The translations under genes and the position numbers were made by a program. Positions 7,353 to 12,374 of a stretch of DNA of 12,374 nucleotides are shown piece after piece. Below the pieces are notes generated by a model that was not told the origin of the DNA, did no database searches, and saw only the letters and a list, made by a program, of their open reading frames with translations. Each line of letters begins with the position of its first letter. The stretch's first letter is position 1. The DNA comes from Rhodobacter sp. (lineage in GTDB: Bacteria > Pseudomonadota > Alphaproteobacteria > Rhodobacterales > Rhodobacteraceae), in NCBI GenBank assembly GCA_027482795.1, contig JAIXVS010000130.1, positions 1 to 12,374 of the forward strand. Direction: 5' to 3'.

Positions 7353-8282
7353 CTAAGGTTTCGCTACAGCTTCACCCACCCGCATTATTTCCCACTCTAA
7401 CGCGATCCCTTGCGATTGCAAAACCCTTTTTCGCACCAACTCGCCTAATTCTTCCAAATCTGTGGCAGATGCGCCGCCTGTGTTGATCAAAAAGTTGGAA
7501 TGCATGGGCGACATCTGCGCGCCACCTATGGTTGCGCCGCGCATTCCTGCATTATCGATGACCTTCCACGCCTTTAACTCATGCGTGTCATCCGCGCGGC
7601 CCGTGCTGGAATGTCCGACAGGATTGCGAAAGGTAGACCCTGCGCTGCGGTCTTTCGTGGGCTGGCTGGCATCGCGCTTGGCGATTTGGTCGGTCATTTT
7701 TGCATCCAGCGCGGCAGGGTCGCCCTTGCTGGCCCGAAATCGCACCTGAGTAATAACCGCCCCCTCTGGAATTTGGCTGCTGCGATAGGCCAGATGCAGG
7801 TCAGCCGCCAGCAGGGTTTGGGCCTGCCCCGCGCGGGTGATGATCGAAACGTCAATCAAATGATCGGCCACATAGCTGCCGTAACAGCCCGCATTCATCC
7901 GCACCGCCCCGCCAATACTGCCAGGAATGGTGCGCAAAAAGGTCAAATCCAACCCCGCCTCTGCCGCGCGGCGGGCCACATGCGCATCTAACGCCGCCGC
8001 CCCAGCGGTGACAATATCGCCATCAATATCGATACCATTAAACCCCCGCCCAAGGCGAATAACCACGCCGCGAATACCCCCATCGCGCACGATAACGTTG
8101 CTGCCCACACCCATTGGGAAAATTGGGGTATCGGGCGGCAAAGCCGCAAGGAACGCCGCCAGATCATCCGCGTCAGCAGGCTGAAACAGAAAATCAGCAG
8201 GCCCGCCCACCCGCAGCCATGTCAGCTCGGCTAGGGGGCGATTGGGGGTAAGCTGGCCGCGCGGGGTGGGAAGCTGGGTCAT
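7353..8282 (-). CDS. murB: UDP-N-acetylenolpyruvoylglucosamine reductase MurB
   Basis: MurB is the FAD- and NADPH-dependent enzyme that reduces UDP-GlcNAc-enolpyruvate to UDP-MurNAc. From the ATG at 8282 it has 309 residues. The FAD-binding half shows MGVGSNVIVRDGGIRGVVI (57-75) and RTIPGSIGGAVRMNAGCYG (117-135). The catalytic serine is Ser216 in AGSTFRNP. The substrate part has MHSNFLIN (260-267) and ends with LEWEIMRVGE, which carries the catalytic Glu. The layout, without the extra loop of E. coli MurB, is the short type II form. An upstream TTG (8318) would add 12 residues, but those bases look more like a promoter. No Shine-Dalgarno sequence precedes the ATG. The gene normally follows murC closely; here about 2 kb separates them. 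Confidence 0.95.
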   Translation of the reverse strand: MTQLPTPRGQLTPNRPLAELTWLRVGGPADFLFQPADADDLAAFLAALPPDTPIFPMGVGSNVIVRDGGIRGVVIRLGRGFNGIDIDGDIVTAGAAALDAHVARRAAEAGLDLTFLRTIPGSIGGAVRMNAGCYGSYVADHLIDVSIITRAGQAQTLLAADLHLAYRSSQIPEGAVITQVRFRASKGDPAALDAKMTDQIAKRDASQPTKDRSAGSTFRNPVGHSSTGRADDTHELKAWKVIDNAGMRGATIGGAQMSPMHSNFLINTGGASATDLEELGELVRKRVLQSQGIALEWEIMRVGEAVAKP

Positions 8283-8289
8283 GGGGTGG

Positions 8290-8318
8290 TTGATAATGGG
8301 GAATAGGGGCGCGGGCAA
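8290..8318 (-). promoter_or_regulatory. Candidate promoter placing the murB start at the transcript 5' end
   Basis: The minus strand has TTGCCC (8313-8318) and, after 17 nt, TATCAA (8290-8295), each 4/6 to consensus. Only 7 nt separate TATCAA from the murB ATG, so transcription would begin at or next to the start codon and give a leaderless message. That would agree with the lack of a Shine-Dalgarno sequence. The hexamers are weak, so this is tentative. Confidence 0.3.
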
Positions 8319-8337
8319 GATGGGGGAAAAGAACAGT

Positions 8338-8475
8338 CGCAGGGCCGCGCACTCCCTCGGGATGGCGCGCCAACGCCTGTTCTAGGCACTTTATGGCAGC
8401 CCCTTCTTCCCCCGAATTTCTGCTGGCACCCGTCGCATCGCGCCCTCCCGGGGGGAGGGAGTGCGCGGCCCGGCG
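8338..8475. repeat. Large imperfect palindromic element between the accessory gene and murB
   Basis: The outer arms share a perfect 17-bp inverted repeat, GGGCCGCGCACTCCCTC (8342-8358) and its complement (8455-8471). Pairing extends outward three more pairs past one mismatch. It also extends inward through GGATGGCGCG (8360-8369) against CGCGCCCTCC (8439-8448), with one mismatch and a 5-nt G insertion on the right. About 30 pairs form around a 69-nt centre (8370-8438). The centre contains its own small hairpins: GCCT/AGGC at 8375-8387, and a seven-base pair with one mismatch at 8394-8400 and 8422-8428. It has no coding sign. It resembles short intergenic palindromic elements (MITE- or RIME-like) or a structured RNA. 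Copies elsewhere cannot be judged from this window. Confidence 0.7.
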
Positions 8476-8501
8476 GCGCTAAAGCGCCTTGATTCCGGGC
8501 C
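8467..8501. repeat. Nested hairpin just after the accessory gene
   Basis: An outer 7-bp pair, GGCCCGG (8467-8473) and CCGGGCC (8495-8501), encloses a tight inner hairpin GGCGCT-AA-AGCGCC (8475-8488). It lies 20 nt after the stop of the accessory gene on the minus strand and could stabilise its 3' end or act as a terminator, but no T run follows. Its left arm shares bases with the larger palindrome, so the two folds would compete. Confidence 0.55.
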
Positions 8502-8520
8502 AAGAAAGTGCGCGTAACTG

Positions 8521-10116
8521 TTAGCCCAAACCAAGGTATTTCAGAATTGCAGCAATCACGCTTTGGAAAGTGGGATTGGCCCATAATAACTTAACCAGCC
8601 CCGCTACTTCTTTGTAATCACTAATGGTTCCGCCAATCTCGCGAATTTTCCCGTGTATACGCAACAGCCGACTTGCCAGCTTATACGCCCCAACATTGCG
8701 TTCTTCTGGATGCGCGTTCGGGTTCAAGGCAGCGTCAGCGTTTTCGGGCAACATGCGTTGCAGCGCACCTTCGGATACCACCACGATTTGACCCACGACG
8801 ATGTTGATGTCGCCCGCATGGGCAATCAATGTATCGTTGCCCGTCACCGCTTTGCGCTTGGTCAGAATGTCTTGCGTGTTTGTATCCGCCGCAAGAATGT
8901 CCGCCGCCGTTTCGCGCAGGCTTGCCACGAATTCACCAATCAGCGGGTCTTGTTCGGGCGCGGGGATGGACTGCGTCTCCACCAAAGTTGCCGTCATGCG
9001 GCTTGCGCTGGCGCAGGCATCGAACAACTCAACAGGCAGGTTTTCGATGTCACCCAGCGCCGCACGAATGATGCGGAGGGGGACATCTAAGGGGCGATAT
9101 TGGTTGGAAAGCTCGCCTTCACACAGCGCCAGCGCCTTGGCCATTTTGCGCCGCGCATAGCGGTCGATGTCGGGGGGCAAAGTATCTGCCCCAACAAGGC
9201 GCAGCTTGCCCGTTTCGGGGTTGATCTCAACGCTTTCGCCGTTATCCGTCATGGCAAGGGCACGGGCGGTTATCAGCTTGTCAATCGCCTCCGCAACCGC
9301 CTTTGGCCCTGCTTGCCAGATGTCATCCTCGATCAAAGCCACATCGCGCAGCAGGCCCTCGGCAAAGGGCATATCGCCGCTGATCACCCCATCCCACCAC
9401 TTTTCCCAAAACGCCCAAGTGGCAGGGTCTTTGGCCCATATGGCGCGGGTGCGTTTGTCAGGCAATCGAAACCAGTCCGAGATTCGTCCAGACCAAAGGG
9501 GAACCGAAGCAAGAACATTCATATCTGCGACTTGATGAGTGGTTAGCCGCTGACAATCCAGATCGATTTGCCGATAAAACTCGCCTAACCAAGTGGCAAT
9601 GGTAAAATTCGATAAACGGCCTGAATGGTCAAATGACCCATCGAGCCACCATGTTCCATCGCGTTTCAATTCAGTACCTGCAACCGCGGCCCTTGCACTA
9701 AAAATCGCTTGCATAACCTTAATAGTTTCCCAGCTTAATCCGTCAGAAGTGACGAAAGTATCTTCCTTAGGCAATAATGGATCAACTGTATAAAACGGTG
9801 TCAAATTCAGTAATGTATATGCTGAAGAAATCGCGGAAAAAGCTGCGTCTTCTAAAGTTCGCGCGTCATAAAGGTTCTCAAGAGAATATTTCACAGTGAC
9901 TTTAGATGCCAAATTTTCCGTTAAAATTAGCAATGGTCGCATAAAGTGGGTGGCCGACATTCCACCCTTAACCGCCCACTCCTCCTCCATCGCCCGCCCC
10001 CACAGCGGGAACACCCGTGCCGCAGCCCGAAAGGCGATGATCTCGGCATCCCTGCGGGGCCGCGTCTTCAACCAAGCCTCTAGGCTGGCCTCATCTGTGA
10101 TCTCAATATCCGCCAT
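8521..10116 (-). CDS. Accessory protein of unknown function inserted between murC and murB
   Basis: I do not recognise a function for this 531-residue protein. It begins MADIEITDEASLEAWL. There is no signal peptide or clear membrane segment, though the last 25 residues are fairly hydrophobic. A Trp-rich stretch, DPATWAFWEKWWDGVISGD (230-248), leads into RDVALIEDDIWQAGP (257-271). INPETGKLRLV (298-308) follows, then long helices. This pattern recalls uncharacterised alphaproteobacterial proteins that share a W-rich block, an 'ALI..D.W..GP' block and an 'NPETG' block; that is from memory. Codons for residues about 53-172 are AT-rich (151 G+C of 360 bases, 42%), against about 60% in neighbouring samples, suggesting transfer or a mosaic origin. 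The ATG sits inside a strong hairpin. It interrupts the usual murC-murB junction. Confidence 0.85.
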   Translation of the reverse strand: MADIEITDEASLEAWLKTRPRRDAEIIAFRAAARVFPLWGRAMEEEWAVKGGMSATHFMRPLLILTENLASKVTVKYSLENLYDARTLEDAAFSAISSAYTLLNLTPFYTVDPLLPKEDTFVTSDGLSWETIKVMQAIFSARAAVAGTELKRDGTWWLDGSFDHSGRLSNFTIATWLGEFYRQIDLDCQRLTTHQVADMNVLASVPLWSGRISDWFRLPDKRTRAIWAKDPATWAFWEKWWDGVISGDMPFAEGLLRDVALIEDDIWQAGPKAVAEAIDKLITARALAMTDNGESVEINPETGKLRLVGADTLPPDIDRYARRKMAKALALCEGELSNQYRPLDVPLRIIRAALGDIENLPVELFDACASASRMTATLVETQSIPAPEQDPLIGEFVASLRETAADILAADTNTQDILTKRKAVTGNDTLIAHAGDINIVVGQIVVVSEGALQRMLPENADAALNPNAHPEERNVGAYKLASRLLRIHGKIREIGGTISDYKEVAGLVKLLWANPTFQSVIAAILKYLGLG

Positions 10117-10145
10117 ACCCCACCCCTTTGGGGCGAGTATGGCGG
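10110..10145 (-). promoter_or_regulatory. Hairpin enclosing the start codon of the accessory gene
   Basis: In the minus-strand RNA CCGCCAUAC pairs perfectly with GUAUGGCGG. The stem continues through UCG/UGG (with G-U pairs and one bulged G) to CCCC-AAA-GGGG. This gives about 16 pairs with a 3-nt loop. The AUG (10116-10114) is within the 3' arm and the only Shine-Dalgarno-like purines (GGGGUGGGG) are also inside. Translation should be low unless the stem is opened by heat, a protein or another RNA. Alternatively the palindrome may serve at the DNA level. Confidence 0.6.
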
Positions 10146-10197
10146 GGGGGATTTGGGTTGTCTAGCGGGGCGTGTTGGCGCTTCCCTTCATTCGGCC

Positions 10198-10260
10198 ATC
10201 ATACATCTGTAGTTACGGATGCAATACACAAAACATACGGATAACATACGCCCGCAATAC
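10198..10260. promoter_or_regulatory. AT-rich upstream region with iterated heptamers and weak promoter
   Basis: Short direct repeats cluster on the plus strand: TACGGAT at 10214-10220 and 10236-10242, GCAATAC at 10221-10227 and 10254-10260, and ACATACG at 10233-10239 and 10244-10250. On the minus strand TATGAT (10198-10203, 5/6) lies 15 nt after TTGCAT (10219-10224). This could be the promoter and operator of the accessory gene, which needs one if the murC terminator works. The spacing is short, so confidence is low. Confidence 0.35.
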
Positions 10261-10290
10261 GCCGAAAACCCTTCAGAATAAGGGTTCGGC
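10261..10290 (-). terminator. Terminator-like hairpin after murC
   Basis: Read on the minus strand CGAACCCTT pairs with AAGGGTT(TT)CG around ATTCTG. The full 11-bp match GCCGAACCCTT/AAGGGTTCGGC is interrupted by two extra bases. It starts 17 nt after the murC stop. The T run is only four bases and lies within the arm, so termination may be partial. Confidence 0.5.
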
Positions 10291-10307
10291 GGCCTGCACT
10301 CCCGCCC

Positions 10308-11708
10308 CTACCCCAGTTTGGCAGGCAGCGCATTCACCCAAACCGAAATGCTCCCCGCGCCCAAACACACGAACATATCCCCCGCCCGCGTCTTCTCGCG
10401 GAACAGGCGTGCGAGGTCATTTTCACCTTGCAGCGCGGATGCATCGCGGTGCCCATGCGCAATTAACCCTGCGACCAAATCATCCCGCCCTGCCCCTGCA
10501 ATCGGGTCTTCGCCTGCGGCGTAAATGTCGGCAATGGCAACTGAATCCGCTTCGTTAAAACAAGTGCAAAAATCCTCAAACAGCGAATGCAGGCGGGTGT
10601 AGCGGTGGGGTTGATGCACGGCAATAACCCGCCCCCCCGTGCCCGCCAGCGCCTGCCTTGCGGCCCGCAAAACGGCTGCAATTTCAACAGGATGGTGGCC
10701 GTAATCATCGATAATCGTCACGCCCCCCACCTCGCCCACGCGGGTAAAGCGGCGGTTCACGCCGCCAAATCCCGCAAGGGCCGCGCGGATGGCATCGGGT
10801 GCCATGCCAAGGTGACGCGCAACGGCCACGGCGGACAAGGCGTTCGACACATTATGATCGCCCGGCATCGGCAAGGTGCAGCCTGTAATCACCGTGCCTT
10901 CGGCCTGCAAGGCCACGTCGAAATGGGCAACCCCTGCCTTATACCTCAGGTTCACCGCCCGCACATCAGCCTGCGCGTTAAAGCCAAAGGTCACAACGCG
11001 GCGGTCCGTCAGGCGGCCAACAAGGGCCTGCACCTCGGGGTGATCGGTGCAACACACCGCCAGCCCATAGAACGGAATGTTCGACGCAAAGTCATAAAAC
11101 CCTTTGCGCAGAGCATCAAAATTGCCCCAATGTTCCATGTGTTCGGGGTCGATATTGGTGATGATCGCAATGGTTGCAGGCAGGCGGTTGAACGATCCGT
11201 CGCTTTCGTCCGCCTCGACCACCATCCATTCGCCCGCCCCCGCCCGCGCGTTGGACCCGTACGCGTGGATCACCCCGCCGTTAATCACCGTCGGGTCAAA
11301 TCCGCCCTTATCCAGCAGCGTTGCCACCATCGTCGTCGTCGTGGTTTTGCCATGCGTGCCAGCCACGGCGATGTTGCTGCGCAGGCGCATGAGTTCCGCC
11401 AGCATTTCGGCGCGGCGCACCACGGGCAGCTTGCGACGGCGCGCTTCTTCCAGTTCGGGATTGCCCGCCTTAATTGCCGAAGACATCACAACCACTGCCG
11501 CGCCCGCCACATTCTGTGCCGCTTGGCCTTCGAAAAAGGTGGCCCCCAATTCCACCAACCGATCGGTGATCTTGCTGGCCTTCGCGTCCGATCCCTGCAC
11601 CGTATAGCCAAGGTTGAGAAGCACCTCGGCAATGCCAGACATGCCAATACCCCCCATGCCGATAAAGTGGATAGGGCCAAGTTCAAGCGGCAGTTTGGTG
11701 GGGTTCAT
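10308..11708 (-). CDS. murC: UDP-N-acetylmuramate--L-alanine ligase MurC
   Basis: MurC is the ATP-dependent cytoplasmic ligase that adds L-Ala to UDP-MurNAc, the first amino acid of the stem peptide. It has 466 residues, the normal length. The N-terminal UDP-binding Rossmann domain has HFIGMGGIGMSGIAEVLLNL (14-33). The central ATPase shows the P-loop GTHGKTTTT (117-125, Lys121), VEADESDGSF (164-173) and TNIDPEHMEHW (184-194). PGDHNVSNALSA (282-293), DDYGHHPVEI (334-343) and HQPHRYTRL (365-373) mark the Mur-ligase C-terminal half. The C-terminus is FVCLGAGSISVWVNALP. The start follows the murG stop by 7 nt, so the two genes are co-transcribed. A hairpin follows the stop and the next gene is not murB but the unknown accessory gene. 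Confidence 0.98.
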   Translation of the reverse strand: MNPTKLPLELGPIHFIGMGGIGMSGIAEVLLNLGYTVQGSDAKASKITDRLVELGATFFEGQAAQNVAGAAVVVMSSAIKAGNPELEEARRRKLPVVRRAEMLAELMRLRSNIAVAGTHGKTTTTTMVATLLDKGGFDPTVINGGVIHAYGSNARAGAGEWMVVEADESDGSFNRLPATIAIITNIDPEHMEHWGNFDALRKGFYDFASNIPFYGLAVCCTDHPEVQALVGRLTDRRVVTFGFNAQADVRAVNLRYKAGVAHFDVALQAEGTVITGCTLPMPGDHNVSNALSAVAVARHLGMAPDAIRAALAGFGGVNRRFTRVGEVGGVTIIDDYGHHPVEIAAVLRAARQALAGTGGRVIAVHQPHRYTRLHSLFEDFCTCFNEADSVAIADIYAAGEDPIAGAGRDDLVAGLIAHGHRDASALQGENDLARLFREKTRAGDMFVCLGAGSISVWVNALPAKLG

Positions 11709-11715
11709 GGCAGGC

Positions 11716-12374
11716 TCATTGGGCTAAATGTTCGGCCAGATCGGCCAGATCGCGGGCGGCATTTGGGCGGGCGGCGGCTAGGCTGGCTGCGGCCATACTG
11801 CGCGCGGCGCGCGGGTCGGTCAGGATGGATGCTATTTCAGCAGATAGGGATTGCGGGCTGGCTGCGCTTTCTGCCAACAAAACCGCGCCGCCTGCCGAGG
11901 CCAAACCCTGCGCATTGGCGGTTTGATGATCCCCTGTTGCGGCGGCGAAGGGAATTAAGATCGCGGGGCGACCAATGACCGAGATATCCGCAATGCTGGA
12001 CGCCCCCGCGCGCGAGATAACAAGCTGCGCTTCGGACATGCGGCGGGGGATGTCGGCGAAAAACGGCTCTACTTCGGCGCGGATGCCTGCGGCGGCATAG
12101 GCTTGGGCAACGCGGGCCATATCTTCGGGGCGGGCTTGGTGGGCAATGCGGATATGGGCGCGCAGCGTGGGCGGAAGGCTTGCCAAAGCGGCAGGCAGCA
12201 CATCGGAAATCACGCGCGCGGCTTGGCTGCCGCCAATGGCCAAAAGGCTCATCGGATAATCCCCTGGAGGCATATAGTCGGCCCCCGCACGTTCCAGCAC
12301 AGCGGCCCGCACGGGGTTGCCGATATGCTCGCCCGTCACGCCCTGTGGCAGTTCGGTTGGCCATGTGCCGCAGG
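11716..12374 (-). CDS. murG: UDP-GlcNAc transferase MurG, C-terminal fragment
   Basis: MurG is a peripheral inner-membrane GT-B glycosyltransferase that turns lipid I into lipid II. The frame is open to the right edge, and the visible 218 codons cover roughly the last 60% of the protein. The edge reads GTWPTELPQGVTGEHIGNPV, the linker into the C-terminal domain. LLAIGGSQAARVISDVLP is the GGSQ donor-binding loop. PFFADIPRRMSEAQLVISRAGASSIADI and RPAILIPFAAATGDHQTANA are the UDP-GlcNAc site with the family's conserved Ser/Gly-Ala and Glu/Asp-His-Gln positions. The GTG at 12339 is internal, because the family sequence continues upstream of it. It ends LAEHLAQ just before murC. Confidence 0.96.
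   Translation of the reverse strand, partial: CGTWPTELPQGVTGEHIGNPVRAAVLERAGADYMPPGDYPMSLLAIGGSQAARVISDVLPAALASLPPTLRAHIRIAHQARPEDMARVAQAYAAAGIRAEVEPFFADIPRRMSEAQLVISRAGASSIADISVIGRPAILIPFAAATGDHQTANAQGLASAGGAVLLAESAASPQSLSAEIASILTDPRAARSMAAASLAAARPNAARDLADLAEHLAQ

Noticed and set aside
8283..8318. 12-residue N-terminal extension of MurB from TTG
   Set aside because: The extension does not look like MurB, has no ribosome site, and its TTG fits better as a -35 hexamer.
8279..8584. Minus-strand open frame of 101 codons spanning the accessory gene end and the palindrome
   Set aside because: It overlaps the accessory gene in another frame and runs through the palindromic element. The composition is Pro/Arg/Gly-rich and shadow-like.
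10587..11978. Long plus-strand open frame (463 codons) opposite murC and murG
   Set aside because: It is a shadow of the GC-rich murC/murG frames. The translation is rich in His, Arg and Ala with no motif, and the minus-strand genes are certain.
1..12374. CRISPR arrays, tRNA or rRNA genes, insertion sequences
   Set aside because: No regularly spaced repeats, no tRNA or rRNA-like segments and no transposase-like protein were seen on either strand.

Overview
The window is a core cell-division and cell-wall (dcw) cluster from an alphaproteobacterium, most likely of the Rhodobacterales/Rhodobacteraceae. This rests on the order murG-murC-[extra gene]-murB-ddl-ftsQ-ftsA-ftsZ followed by lpxC-bamD-recN, on an FtsZ with a long Ala/Pro-rich linker ending in IEIPAFLRRQAN, and on the GC-rich coding style. 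Genus cannot be set from the sequence alone. Every convincing gene lies on the minus strand, so transcription runs from the right edge (murG, cut) to the left edge (recN, cut).

Right part (about 12374 to 10308): the C-terminal part of MurG (lipid II synthesis) and complete MurC (UDP-MurNAc-L-Ala ligase), 7 nt apart. A terminator-like hairpin (10261-10290) follows murC. Next comes an accessory block of about 2 kb (10290 to about 8290). It holds one 531-residue protein of unknown function whose 5' third is unusually AT-rich, a strong hairpin that encloses its start codon, short iterated repeats upstream, and a palindromic element of about 138 bp between it and murB.

Middle part (8282 to 4136): murB, ddl, ftsQ and ftsA. 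ftsQ overlaps ddl by 13 bp if its ATG is used, and ftsA overlaps ftsQ by 4 bp. These supply UDP-MurNAc, D-Ala-D-Ala, the divisome link FtsQ, and the FtsZ membrane anchor FtsA. murB has no visible Shine-Dalgarno sequence, and a promoter-like pair sits so close that the message could be leaderless.

Left part (4135 to 1): a 218-nt ftsA-ftsZ gap carries a good sigma70-like promoter that contains a near-consensus DnaA box and two GANTC (CcrM) sites. ftsZ follows, closed by a clear Rho-independent terminator. lpxC (lipid A), bamD (outer-membrane assembly lipoprotein) and the start of recN (DNA repair) then follow. A 7+7 bp palindrome lies upstream of lpxC.

The housekeeping genes look intact and ordinary. 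The parts worth attention are the unknown gene with its structured flanks between murC and murB, and the cell-cycle-style promoter of ftsZ.
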